NCBI RefSeq assembly: GCF_004331075.1
Contig: NZ_SJNX01000006.1
Span: 215,366 to 279,365, forward strand
DNA from: Acinetobacter brisouioides
Lineage (GTDB): Bacteria > Pseudomonadota > Gammaproteobacteria > Pseudomonadales > Moraxellaceae
DNA length: 64,000 nt
Direction of reading: 5' to 3'
In this document: piece by piece, positions 45,647 to 54,670 of the stretch
Layout of the letters: the number at the start of each line of letters is the position of its first letter
How positions within the stretch are numbered: position 1 is the first letter of the stretch
Program-made: the position numbers and the translations under genes
Notes under the pieces: generated by a model
What the model was told of the DNA's origin: nothing
Seen by the model: only the letters and a program-made list of their open reading frames with translations
The model's database searches: none

Positions 45647-47394
45647 GCGGATTGACGCTCCTGCTGTAAATTGTGTGGCTGAGTTAAAGTTGAGTTTTCA
45701 TTTGTATTTTCACGTAGTTTTCCTGCTGCAAATTGAGCAATTCGCCACGCAAAAACCATTGCTGGACCGAGAGTTGTGCCAGGCCCTGGATAAGTTCCTT
45801 TGAATATTGAAGACAAGTCATTACCACAGGCAAACAAGCCCTGAATCACTTGGTTGTTTTGATCGAGAACACGCCCAAATTCATCGCCTGCCAAACCACC
45901 ACTACTGGCGCAGTCCATCGGAATCACTTCAAGTGCGTAGTAAGGCCCTGTTTCCAGTTTGCCTAAACATGGGTTTGGTTGAACTTCAGAATCACCGTTA
46001 AAGCGGTTCATTACCCCTGTGCCTTTGGCAAAATCGGTATCGGCACCTTGTTCAACAAAATGGTTATAACGCTTAACGGTTTGCTCTAAACTATTCGGGT
46101 TGATCCCCACTTTTTGTGCAAGTTCTTGAAGTGTATCTGCTGCATATAAATATTTTTCACGTAAAAAATAATCGAGCTTTTTTGCACCAGGAAGCACAAA
46201 ACCTAAGCCATATTTTTGAATAGCCGTATGATCACAAATCAGATAAGACTTAATTTTGTCTTTACCTTGATTTGACGCAATTTGAGCCATACAGAAATCA
46301 TGATAAGAATCTGCTTCATTCACGAAGCGCTTACCATCTGTATTTACTGCAATCACACCTGGTTTTGCGCGATCTAAAATAATATGCGGCCAAATGGCTT
46401 TATAACCATTTTTATGGGTATGAATAGAACATGGAAAATACAGAACGCTACTCTCTACAGATGGATCAAGCTTTGCACCAATTTGCATTGCTGTTATTAG
46501 ACCATCACCTGTATTCGACATTGGCGAAAGTGACTCCTCGATTAATCCTTTAGGGAATAATTTTTGACGTAACTTTTGGTTCCAACCGATACCACCTGTT
46601 GCTAAAACAACACCTTGACGAGTTTTTACAGTAACAGTTTTTCCATTTTGAGTAATTTTTGCACCTGTAATTTTGCCATTTTCAACAATCAGTTCTTGTA
46701 ATGGAGAATCTAACCAGACAGGCACATTTTTTTGTTTAAGGTTATAAAAAAGGCTGCCGACCAAAGCATTTCCCATCACCAAACGGGTGCCCCGTGGATA
46801 ACGTAAACGTGACAGGAAGTAAGGCAAAACGACTTTCATCGTAGTCATAAAATTTATGCCTGATGAAAACGGATTGAGTAAGGCATTCAATTCATTACGA
46901 TTCACCATCATTCCTCCCAAGCCCATAAACTCGATGCGTGGTGGACGTACATATTTAAAGTCTGAACCCAATACACTTCCATCAAATTCAGCAGGTGCGA
47001 AGGCGCGTCCGCCCAAAGCTTCACCAGGTTGATTTTTGACATAATCAGGATGAGCAAGGCAAACATTCAGTTTTACGGATGTTTTATCTTCTAATTCTTG
47101 AATCATTTTGGGGCTAGAAGCTAAAAATGCTTCGCGGATTTTTTCACCATCACGATCCGCAACCACTGATTTTAAAAAGGCTCGTGCATCTTCAATATGA
47201 TCAGGTACACCTGCTTTCTGGCTTTGTACTGTTCCTGGTGCCCAAATCGTACCTCCTGAAGTTGCAGATGTTCCTCCGACTTGACTGGCTTTTTCGCACA
47301 GCAAGACATCTAATCCGTTTAATTTTGCAAATAATGCAGCAGATATTCCCGCAGCACCAGCGCCAATGACCAATAAATCAACAACCTGTTCCAT
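45643..47394 (-). CDS. FAD-dependent oxidoreductase, KstD/fumarate-reductase type (2)
   Basis: 583 aa from the ATG at 47394 after AAGGAAAA; the longer frame to 47475 overlaps the previous gene and is unlikely. The N-terminal dinucleotide motif is VIGAGAAGISAALFAK with GGTSATSGG, and the C-terminus has the FAD segment GLFACGNDLSSIFKGTYPGPG. The family removes hydrogens next to a carbonyl, as in 3-ketosteroid 1-dehydrogenase, or reduces a C=C bond. It differs clearly from the flavoprotein just upstream, so the two may act in succession on one ring. Confidence 0.85.
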   Translation of the reverse strand: MEQVVDLLVIGAGAAGISAALFAKLNGLDVLLCEKASQVGGTSATSGGTIWAPGTVQSQKAGVPDHIEDARAFLKSVVADRDGEKIREAFLASSPKMIQELEDKTSVKLNVCLAHPDYVKNQPGEALGGRAFAPAEFDGSVLGSDFKYVRPPRIEFMGLGGMMVNRNELNALLNPFSSGINFMTTMKVVLPYFLSRLRYPRGTRLVMGNALVGSLFYNLKQKNVPVWLDSPLQELIVENGKITGAKITQNGKTVTVKTRQGVVLATGGIGWNQKLRQKLFPKGLIEESLSPMSNTGDGLITAMQIGAKLDPSVESSVLYFPCSIHTHKNGYKAIWPHIILDRAKPGVIAVNTDGKRFVNEADSYHDFCMAQIASNQGKDKIKSYLICDHTAIQKYGLGFVLPGAKKLDYFLREKYLYAADTLQELAQKVGINPNSLEQTVKRYNHFVEQGADTDFAKGTGVMNRFNGDSEVQPNPCLGKLETGPYYALEVIPMDCASSGGLAGDEFGRVLDQNNQVIQGLFACGNDLSSIFKGTYPGPGTTLGPAMVFAWRIAQFAAGKLRENTNENSTLTQPHNLQQERQSA

Positions 47395-47419
47395 GTCATT
47401 TTCCTTTTGCTTGCCTGTT

Positions 47420-49174
47420 TTATGCTTTTGTCGTATGAGCTTGTTTAACCAAATGATTTGCTGCGATATAACCAAATGTCATTGCGGGCCCTAAGGTAAT
47501 TCCACCACTTGGATATTGCCCACCCATGATAGAATTCATGTCATTACCCACGGCATATAAGCCTTGAATCGGTAAGTGCGTGTTTTTATCGAGAACGCAA
47601 GCATTATTGTCCGTGATTAATCCTGCAAAAGTACCTAAACTGCCAGGAACAATTTCAACTGCATAAAAAGGTCCTTTTTCAATCGGCGCGATACATGGAT
47701 TAGGTTTTTGCTCATGATCACCTTGTGCTTTTTGATATGGCGTTGTGCCACGACCAAATTCACGATCTACGCCTTTATATGCATCAGCGTTATAATTCAT
47801 GATGGTATTTTTGAATGTCATCATCTCTATTTGGCAAATTTTTGCCAAACTTTCGATGCTATTCGCTTGTTTCAAATAACCATTATCAATCCAAGGTTGC
47901 ATTGATATGGGAAATGGCTTGACCGCACCTAAGCCATATCGCCGAATAAACTTATGGTCACAAATTAGCCAGCACCGTGCTAAATCGCCTTTTTGTGTAT
48001 TTTTAAATAAGTCTTTAATAAATGCAGGGTAAGAATCGCCTTCATTGGCAAAGCGCTTGCCATTTGGAAGTACTGCAATTAACCCTGGTTTACCACGTTC
48101 AACCAAATGTGGAAAACGACCTAATGTGCCATCCAGACGAGGTATAAGTGATACAGGTGCCCATGCAGCATTGCATGACAAGCTGCTCTCCACTTCTGCA
48201 CCGACACTTTCTGCAAGTTTTAATCCATCACCTGTATTGGTTTCGGGTGCAGCCGAAAAATGTGGCGTACCATCAGCAACATGCTGAAATAATTTAAGTT
48301 TACGTTCATCATCATGCGGAAAACCGCCTGTTGCTAAAACCACACCATGTTTCGCCCTGATCTGGACTAAACCTTCAGGTGTTTTAAAAATCGCCCCTGA
48401 AATTTTGCCATTTTCATCGATTAATTGCGTTGCTGAGTGATTGGCAAATAACTGAACATTTTGGTCTAAAGCAGATTTTAATAATCGTGCAACTAAGGCG
48501 TTACCATTTACAATTTGTGTCGAACGATGCCTGAATAACAAATCGAAAAAATGCCGTAGCACCCGTTTAGTCGCGTAAAGAAATGAAGGCACGGCATTAA
48601 ATGTATTAATAAAATGCTTCATATCTACACCTGAAGCAATCCCCATTCCCCAAACAGTGGTTTCTGGAATAGCAGGTTTTAATAAATGTAAGTTTGAACC
48701 TAATTCACGCCCGTCAAATGGTGCAGCAACGATAGAACGCCAACCGACACGAGAACCGTCTAGATTAAAAAAATCAGGTACAGCAGCACCAATATTAAAT
48801 TTTACACTGCTTGATTTTTCAAAAAAATCAACCATTTCAGGTGCTTTAGTCAAATAAGTATGAATACGTGATTCATCGTATTTTTCACCAAGCACATTTT
48901 TAAGATATTGTTTCGGTATTTCAATCGGCTCAGCTTGTCCAGCATGTTTTGCATGTGGTGTATTGGGAATCCAAAGCCAGCCACCTGAAACCGCAGTCGT
49001 TCCACCAAATACGGTTGCTTTTTCAGCAACGATAACATTTAAACCCTGAGTTGCCGTGGTCACAGCAGTCGAAAGTCCACCTGCTCCAGAACCAATGACC
49101 AAAACATCACATTCATATTGATGGCGGAACTTTGCCGTCAAAGCAGTAAAGCCGTGTTGAGTTGACGCATTCAT
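47420..49174 (-). CDS. FAD-dependent oxidoreductase, KstD/fumarate-reductase type (1)
   Basis: 584 aa. FAD-binding motif VIGSGAGGLSTAVT (about 26-39) with GGTTAVSGGWLW, then NGKRFANEGDSY, and the C-terminal FAD segment GLYAVGNDMNSIMGGQYPSGG. The substrate-facing GPFYAVEIVPGSLGTFAGL matches ketosteroid dehydrogenase-like enzymes with a conserved Tyr. It lies 3 bp after the TIM-barrel gene and 25 bp before the second flavoprotein gene. Dehydrogenation of an alicyclic ring is an inference from family and neighbours. Confidence 0.86.
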   Translation of the reverse strand: MNASTQHGFTALTAKFRHQYECDVLVIGSGAGGLSTAVTTATQGLNVIVAEKATVFGGTTAVSGGWLWIPNTPHAKHAGQAEPIEIPKQYLKNVLGEKYDESRIHTYLTKAPEMVDFFEKSSSVKFNIGAAVPDFFNLDGSRVGWRSIVAAPFDGRELGSNLHLLKPAIPETTVWGMGIASGVDMKHFINTFNAVPSFLYATKRVLRHFFDLLFRHRSTQIVNGNALVARLLKSALDQNVQLFANHSATQLIDENGKISGAIFKTPEGLVQIRAKHGVVLATGGFPHDDERKLKLFQHVADGTPHFSAAPETNTGDGLKLAESVGAEVESSLSCNAAWAPVSLIPRLDGTLGRFPHLVERGKPGLIAVLPNGKRFANEGDSYPAFIKDLFKNTQKGDLARCWLICDHKFIRRYGLGAVKPFPISMQPWIDNGYLKQANSIESLAKICQIEMMTFKNTIMNYNADAYKGVDREFGRGTTPYQKAQGDHEQKPNPCIAPIEKGPFYAVEIVPGSLGTFAGLITDNNACVLDKNTHLPIQGLYAVGNDMNSIMGGQYPSGGITLGPAMTFGYIAANHLVKQAHTTKA

Positions 49175-49177
49175 AAA

Positions 49178-50035
49178 CTACCCCGCTGCAGTGTCCATTT
49201 GAGCAAGCGCAACAAGTTTTTTCATTGCCTCTAAATTTATTCGGGCACGTTCAAGTGCAGGTAACTTCGTAAGTTCTAAATTTGGAACTTCTGCTGCCAA
49301 GGTTAAATCGTTGGGCAATGCCGCAATTAAAGCCACCAAATCAATCTCACCTTGTCCTGGAACCAAGCGGTTTGAACGCGCAATTTTGATTAAGCCTTCA
49401 TCACTTGGATCATAATCAGCTAAACCATCACAAAGCTGAACGTAGTTCATGCGTGATTTAGGCAATGCCTTGACTTGTTCAATTGTTGAGTCAGAACGAT
49501 CAAAATGCAGAGAATCAATTAAAACTGCAGCGTTACTTTGAGCGGATTGTTCAACGATGAAATTCGCTTGCTTTAGATTCTTAACTTCAGTCCACGGCAT
49601 AAATTCCAGATCACAGCTCAAACCATATTGGTTTGAAAATTCACAAAATTGTGCAAAATTCTCAATTAGACGGTTCTGTTCAGGATCATTTCCTGCGACT
49701 AAAATATGTTTTGCATCAAGTCGTTGTGCGACTTCTAAAAACTGTAGATAGTTTTGCCCATTAAAGTCAGGCGTCAGGCGTATGATTTCTACATCAGCAA
49801 TCTGCACACCTGTATCTTTAAGTGCTGTTACGGTTTCAGACACCACGTTTACATCGGTTAAAATCGGATAGTCAGTTTCCTTGGGTGCCGCAGGTAAAAG
49901 ACGTAACCCGACTTTTGCATACCCACACTCTGCTGCAATTTTGACTGCTTCCACTGGAGCAACATCAGCAACAGTCAAAAATGAAAGTGAATACTGACGC
50001 TTAGGCACATTTTTTTGTAGATCAAGCGGCATCAT
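49178..50035 (-). CDS. Sugar-phosphate isomerase/epimerase-fold TIM barrel (possible dehydratase)
   Basis: 285 aa. The first ATG at 50035 stands 8 bp after GGAGG. The TIM barrel has expected metal ligands in CDLEFMPW (Glu), LIDSLHFDRS (Asp), QLCDG and AAEVPN (Glu). This superfamily includes AsbF/QuiC-type 3-dehydroshikimate dehydratases and IolE/IolH, as well as isomerases. The overlap with the shikimate-dehydrogenase-like gene makes a dehydratase of a hydroaromatic keto acid a reasonable guess, not a proof. Confidence 0.78.
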   Translation of the reverse strand: MMPLDLQKNVPKRQYSLSFLTVADVAPVEAVKIAAECGYAKVGLRLLPAAPKETDYPILTDVNVVSETVTALKDTGVQIADVEIIRLTPDFNGQNYLQFLEVAQRLDAKHILVAGNDPEQNRLIENFAQFCEFSNQYGLSCDLEFMPWTEVKNLKQANFIVEQSAQSNAAVLIDSLHFDRSDSTIEQVKALPKSRMNYVQLCDGLADYDPSDEGLIKIARSNRLVPGQGEIDLVALIAALPNDLTLAAEVPNLELTKLPALERARINLEAMKKLVALAQMDTAAG

Positions 50036-50849
50036 GTTTCATGCCTCCATTGCCAGAGCCATTTTCAAGCAAATAATTCACCATCAAATCACGGACCTGA
50101 ACAAACATTTCTGTACCCATCACCACGGTACAACCCAATTCCAGAGCTTTAGAAATAAACGGAGTTTTTTCAGGACTGGTCACAACATCGGCAACCGACA
50201 TTTCAGAGGTTAATTGATCGAGTAGGTACGCTGCAGATTGATCACCGTTCATTCCCATTGGGGTTGCATTGACAACAATATCGAAACCAGAAGGATCATT
50301 ATTGTGGGCAATGACTTTGCCTTGACCTAAAGCATTTAAATGTTCAACCAATTGTTGCTGACGAGTTGTATCTACATCAAAAATAGCCAGTTCAGCCACG
50401 CCAGCCATCAATAGTTCATATGCGATCGCTTTGCCAGCACCGCCTGCACCTGCCAAAATGGCACGTTTATCTTTAAGTTGAATATGTTTAGCTTTAATGG
50501 CTTGGATCATGCCTGTACCATCCAGCATGTCACCTTCCCAACCCGCTACAGTGCGACGCATGGTATTGACAGCCCCAATAAACTTGGCGCGGTCAGTCAC
50601 TTGATCACAGCATTGCAACGCAGTGATTTTGTGTGGAACGGTCACAATCAAACCATCGGTATTGAGCATATTTTTAGTGCTTTCAACAAAGGCAGGAAAA
50701 TGATCTGGATGCACATCTGCTGGGGAAACAATTGCATTTAAACCTTTATTGATTAGCTCATGAGTCACGCCTTCAGGTGATTTCACCTGTTTAATTGGAT
50801 GCCCAACCACAAAATAAAGACGAGTAGATCCATTCAATTGAATATCCAT
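50022..50849 (-). CDS. Divergent shikimate 5-dehydrogenase-like protein
   Basis: 275 aa, cytosolic, AroE fold with NADP loop GAGGAGKAI. Catalytic Lys (VTVPHK) and Asp (in GDMLDGTG) are kept, as is the Asn of GAVNT. The first substrate-binding Ser of the SxS pair is Val here (HPIKQVKSP), and the usual GDNTDG reads GDMLDG. The substrate pocket therefore differs from biosynthetic AroE. Second in the operon, it overlaps the TIM-barrel gene by 14 bp. It probably oxidises a related hydroxy-cyclohexane or hydroxy-cyclohexene acid. Confidence 0.82.
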   Translation of the reverse strand: MDIQLNGSTRLYFVVGHPIKQVKSPEGVTHELINKGLNAIVSPADVHPDHFPAFVESTKNMLNTDGLIVTVPHKITALQCCDQVTDRAKFIGAVNTMRRTVAGWEGDMLDGTGMIQAIKAKHIQLKDKRAILAGAGGAGKAIAYELLMAGVAELAIFDVDTTRQQQLVEHLNALGQGKVIAHNNDPSGFDIVVNATPMGMNGDQSAAYLLDQLTSEMSVADVVTSPEKTPFISKALELGCTVVMGTEMFVQVRDLMVNYLLENGSGNGGMKHDAA

Positions 50850-50908
50850 AATTCAATATCCTTTAAAAATAAGCAGGTTAGGTTAAAATTTACTTTTAAG
50901 AGTGTGCC

Positions 50909-52264
50909 TTAGATTTGAGCGTTATCTAGCTCACGTTGCTGTATACGTTTAGGGGAATAAATAAGTTTCATTAACATCAGGGCGGTAATGATGCCGACCG
51001 TTGGCAAACATAAAATCAGGAAGATTTTACTGGGAGCCCAGCCTAGGCTTAAGAAATATGCGCCTGCAAAAGCACTCGCAACTGCACCCAAACGCCCGAT
51101 TCCGTGCATCCAGCTATTTCCTGTTGCCCGAGCAAAGACAGGATAAAATGAACTTGAAATACTATTCATACCCGCATTAGCGCCATTCATCCACATCCCG
51201 ATGAAGAAACACATGGTGCTATACAGTATGAAGTTATGTCCAGCATCCCCAACAAAAACCATGAATACAACCGCAAGTGCATATGCAAACACTAAACCAA
51301 GATGCGGATTGACTTTATCCATAAGATAGCCGCATGCAATACATCCAATCGGTCCACCAAGCTGATAAATGGCTGTAATCAAGGAAGCTTCACTAATGCT
51401 AAAACCAAATTCATGCGTCATCATGGGTAACCAGCTGCCCAGCAGATAAACCACAAATAATCCCGATGCGTAACTCCACCACAGTAAAAAGCTTCCTATA
51501 AGATAAAATGGACTCAGGACAGTTTTAACAGGGTTATCTACGGTATTTGTCTTTGGCTGAGGTAATACAAATACGGTGTTACGAGTATCAAAGTTCGGTG
51601 CCATTTTATGAATAATGGCATCAATTTCTTCTTTAGGATGCTGCTTAAGTACCTTATAACCAATAGATTCAGGTAATTTAAAGATTGCAATGGTCGCAAG
51701 CAAAATTGGTAAGATGCCTCCAATAATCATCATGGCATGCCAGCTAAAATGCGGAATCACCCAAGCTGCCAGAAAACCACCAATCGCAGCACCAATGGTG
51801 AAGCCACTTAAAATAATCGTCACTAAGCGACCATTCACTTTCATCGAAGAATAATCTGTGACCAAGGTCACTGCCTGAGGCATAACACCGCCCATAAACA
51901 GACCCGCAATAAAACGAAACATCATCAGCTCTGTCACGTTTGTAGATAGTGCAGCCAGTAAGGTAAATACACCAAAACCAAACAGGTTTGTGATCAAGAG
52001 TTTTTTACGCCCGAATTTGTCTGCTAAAGGCCCTGAAATGACCGCACCGACTGCTAAACCAATTAAAGCCGCACTCATGACTGGCGCGAGATCAGTGGTG
52101 CTGATGCCCCATGCCTGTTTGATCACAGGGGCAACAAATCCCATTACCGAGATATCAATGCCATCGACAACGACGATCATTAAACATAAGAAAATAATCA
52201 TTTTTTGCATAGGAGAAATACGATTTTCATCGATAAACTCCCGTAAATTGACTTGTTGAGTCAT
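50909..52264 (-). CDS. MFS transporter, aromatic/hydroaromatic acid:H+ symporter family
   Basis: 451 aa, twelve membrane helices. DGIDISVMG in helix 1 and GPLADKFGRKKLL in loop 2-3 place it in the AAHS family with BenK, PcaK and the shikimate/quinate-type carriers. It is the first gene of the six-gene operon and faces the IclR gene across a promoter region with a 23-bp palindrome. It should import the operon's substrate. Confidence 0.87.
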   Translation of the reverse strand: MTQQVNLREFIDENRISPMQKMIIFLCLMIVVVDGIDISVMGFVAPVIKQAWGISTTDLAPVMSAALIGLAVGAVISGPLADKFGRKKLLITNLFGFGVFTLLAALSTNVTELMMFRFIAGLFMGGVMPQAVTLVTDYSSMKVNGRLVTIILSGFTIGAAIGGFLAAWVIPHFSWHAMMIIGGILPILLATIAIFKLPESIGYKVLKQHPKEEIDAIIHKMAPNFDTRNTVFVLPQPKTNTVDNPVKTVLSPFYLIGSFLLWWSYASGLFVVYLLGSWLPMMTHEFGFSISEASLITAIYQLGGPIGCIACGYLMDKVNPHLGLVFAYALAVVFMVFVGDAGHNFILYSTMCFFIGMWMNGANAGMNSISSSFYPVFARATGNSWMHGIGRLGAVASAFAGAYFLSLGWAPSKIFLILCLPTVGIITALMLMKLIYSPKRIQQRELDNAQI

Positions 52265-52441
52265 GCACTTTTCCCTCAGTGTTCACCAGTAAAATATGCG
52301 CTTTCCATCGCATGACTGGTTGTTGTTATCCATTCAGATCCTGAATTTTAAAGAACTCAGAAACGACCTTTTCTGAGTTAAGCGATTTATCTCATCTGTA
52401 TTTAAGATAGAATCTAATCGTACTATAATCGGTTTTTTAAA

Positions 52442-52464
52442 TTTTTGGAACAGTGTTCCAAAAA
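52442..52464. promoter_or_regulatory. Palindromic IclR operator candidate
   Basis: TTTTTGGAACA-G-TGTTCCAAAAA is a perfect 23-bp palindrome, 17 bp before the iclR-type start and in the divergent region with the transporter operon. IclR proteins bind similar near-palindromes in catabolic promoters. Confidence 0.7.
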
Positions 52465-52481
52465 ATAATATCAGGATTTTT

Positions 52482-53252
52482 ATGCTCAGCAATAATGATC
52501 GTTCTTTACTCATCCTTGAGGCACTGTTAAAAGAAGTGAATGGATACGCACTTAGCCAACTTGCAGTTGATCTAGATATTCCTAAATCTGCCATGCACCG
52601 CATTCTCACAGCGATGAAAGAGATGGGTTATATCTATCAGGACGAATCCACACAGCACTACAAACTTACCCTTAAAATTGCCTCAATGGGTTTAAGTTAC
52701 TTATCCTCTCGTTCCATTACTGAAACCTTTCAGCCGTATCTGACAGAACTTGCGGAAACCTCCGCTGAGTTGGTTCGTTTAGGTCTGATTGAAGATGAGA
52801 AAATCATCTGGATTGGTAAGGCACAAGGCGCTAAATCTGGTCTAAAATATGACCCAGACTCAGGAAATGTCGCCTACTTGCCCGCATCTGCATGCGGTCT
52901 TGCCTACCTCTCTGCGCTAAACCAAGATGATTTTTCCCGCCTTGTGGAACGTGAAGGTTTTGACAAAGCCAAAAACTTTGGACCCAATACACCTAAAACA
53001 CTTACTGAACTGGAAAAAAGCGTTCAAGCATCCAAACAACGGGGTTATGGCATCATCAGCGATACGTATGAACTGGGTATGTCTGCGATGGCACGAATTA
53101 TTATCAATCCTCATACAGGCAAACCTTTTGGAACGATAAGTATTGCTGGCCCATCTGTCCGTCTCAATCAAAAACGTATCGACGAACTCGCTCCCGCTCT
53201 GATTGCAACCGCCGATAAAATTTCCTCCATTATTGATTTGATCCATATTTAA
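52482..53252 (+). CDS. IclR-family transcriptional regulator
   Basis: 256 aa. The winged HTH is at about 5-60 (YALSQLAVDLDIPKSAMHRILTAM). The C-terminal effector domain has the family sequence ASMGLSYLSSRS, a central LIEDEKIIWIGKAQG and the closing ISIAGPSVRL. It is divergent from the six-gene operon and is its probable regulator through the palindrome at 52442-52464. In Acinetobacter, PobR and PcaU of this family control aromatic catabolism. The effector is unknown. Confidence 0.9.
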   Translation: MLSNNDRSLLILEALLKEVNGYALSQLAVDLDIPKSAMHRILTAMKEMGYIYQDESTQHYKLTLKIASMGLSYLSSRSITETFQPYLTELAETSAELVRLGLIEDEKIIWIGKAQGAKSGLKYDPDSGNVAYLPASACGLAYLSALNQDDFSRLVEREGFDKAKNFGPNTPKTLTELEKSVQASKQRGYGIISDTYELGMSAMARIIINPHTGKPFGTISIAGPSVRLNQKRIDELAPALIATADKISSIIDLIHI

Positions 53253-53261
53253 GTTCATACG

Positions 53262-53300
53262 TACGGATTGTCTTTTCCGCATCGGAGAAGGCAATCCGTA
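53262..53300 (+). terminator. Long hairpin after the IclR gene
   Basis: ACGGATTGTCTTTTCCG pairs with CGGAGAAGGCAATCCGT over 17 positions with two G-U pairs and a CAT loop. It lies 11 bp after the stop codon. A T-run is lacking, so it may protect the 3' end rather than terminate alone. Confidence 0.6.
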
Positions 53301-53360
53301 AATGTTCGATGTATAACAATTTGCCTATCCTTTGCATCCCAAACTACTGTTTTTATAAAT

Positions 53361-54569
53361 TTATTTATGACAAACCAATAAAGGCTTAAGCTTGAATTTA
53401 ATTTGATAGATGAGCCAGATAATCGTTGCCATAAGCAAAATTGAAATTAGCCATAAAGTAACGATGAGTCCCATATACTCAATCAAATAACTCGAAAAGA
53501 TGACAGGCCAAATCGTTCCCTGATATGCGATAAATAAATAGCTTGAAAAGATCAATGGATTTTTTTCAAGATCTATAATTTTCCCAATAAAATAATACGC
53601 AGCACTGAGCGAGAACCCATGTCCTATCCCTGTGAATAAAATACTCAGGAATAAAAAGGTCATGCCATGTTCAATTTCTGCAACTACAAGACTGATTGTT
53701 CCGAGCAACAATGCTGCCAAACCATAGGACAACACATTCATCTCTTTCAAAGATTTGCAAAATAACTGGCTCAGCACTGAAACAAACAAAATGATTGAAA
53801 TAGAAAACCCTGTAAATGTGGCTGAAGAATGGATCGCCAAATTTCGTATAAACGTTCCAGCCAAAGCCGCATATAAGCTAAATGCGCCGAAACTACACAG
53901 TGCTGAAATACTGCATATCCAGAAGATTTTACGGGATGCTACTTGAGGTAAAATTAAACCTTCAACTTTAAGGAGTTCAATCCATTTATGTTTTTTTTCT
54001 GACTGGATTTTAGGCTGAACCCACAACACACTGAATAAAACGACTCCAGTAAATATTGCCATAATCCAGTAAGGATCTGCCAATGGGTGATGGGTATGAT
54101 CTGCCAAGATACCTCCAAGTAAAGGACCTAAAGCAAAGCCCAATATAGTAATCATGGAAGTTAATTTTTCTGAAAGCATTTTATTTCTAAAAGGATATTG
54201 ATCTTTAAGACCCACCATTGCCGCTGTCGTAATGAGACCAGAAGCAATTCCAATTAAAAACCGAGAAAAACTCAACAGCCAAATAGATAAAGCAAAGGCT
54301 GACAAAATCATACCAATAATGCTTAGGCTAAGACTGACAACAATAACCTGCTTATAGTTATAAATCGCATTCAATTTACTTAAAAATAGCAGTGAAAATA
54401 CCACACCAAGCATATAGGCAATAAAGATATACCCCACTTGCGAGGTCGTGATCCCCCAAACCTGCTCATAAATTGCATACAGTGGGCTTGCCAGTGCCGT
54501 ACTCACGGCTGCAAGACATAGCGCAAAACTAATAATCATGTATTGCGTACTGGAACTTGGCGTCTGCAT
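53361..54569 (-). CDS. MFS transporter, drug-efflux (DHA1-like) type
   Basis: 402 aa from the ATG at 54569; a TTG four codons upstream is an alternative. About twelve membrane helices, starting SFALCLAAVSTALASPLYAIYEQVWG. Loop 2-3 has only LLFLSKLNAIYNYKQ, a weak form of the MFS motif A. It is divergent from a TetR gene with a 10-bp palindrome at the TetR promoter, the usual arrangement of a repressed exporter. The exported compound is unknown. Confidence 0.82.
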   Translation of the reverse strand: MQTPSSSTQYMIISFALCLAAVSTALASPLYAIYEQVWGITTSQVGYIFIAYMLGVVFSLLFLSKLNAIYNYKQVIVVSLSLSIIGMILSAFALSIWLLSFSRFLIGIASGLITTAAMVGLKDQYPFRNKMLSEKLTSMITILGFALGPLLGGILADHTHHPLADPYWIMAIFTGVVLFSVLWVQPKIQSEKKHKWIELLKVEGLILPQVASRKIFWICSISALCSFGAFSLYAALAGTFIRNLAIHSSATFTGFSISIILFVSVLSQLFCKSLKEMNVLSYGLAALLLGTISLVVAEIEHGMTFLFLSILFTGIGHGFSLSAAYYFIGKIIDLEKNPLIFSSYLFIAYQGTIWPVIFSSYLIEYMGLIVTLWLISILLMATIIWLIYQIKFKLKPLLVCHK

Positions 54570-54651
54570 CGGTTGAACCAAAAATGACTTTTAAGTCGAT
54601 TTTAATCAAAAGTGATCTAAAGGTCAATTTATGTTAGATTACTTCTATGTA

Positions 54652-54661
54652 AACGATCGTT
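54652..54661. promoter_or_regulatory. Operator-like palindrome before the TetR gene
   Basis: AACGATCGTT lies 9 bp before the TetR start. Similar AACG-CGTT cores bind many TetR repressors. It would control TetR and the divergent exporter. Confidence 0.5.
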
Positions 54662-54670
54662 GAATACGCT

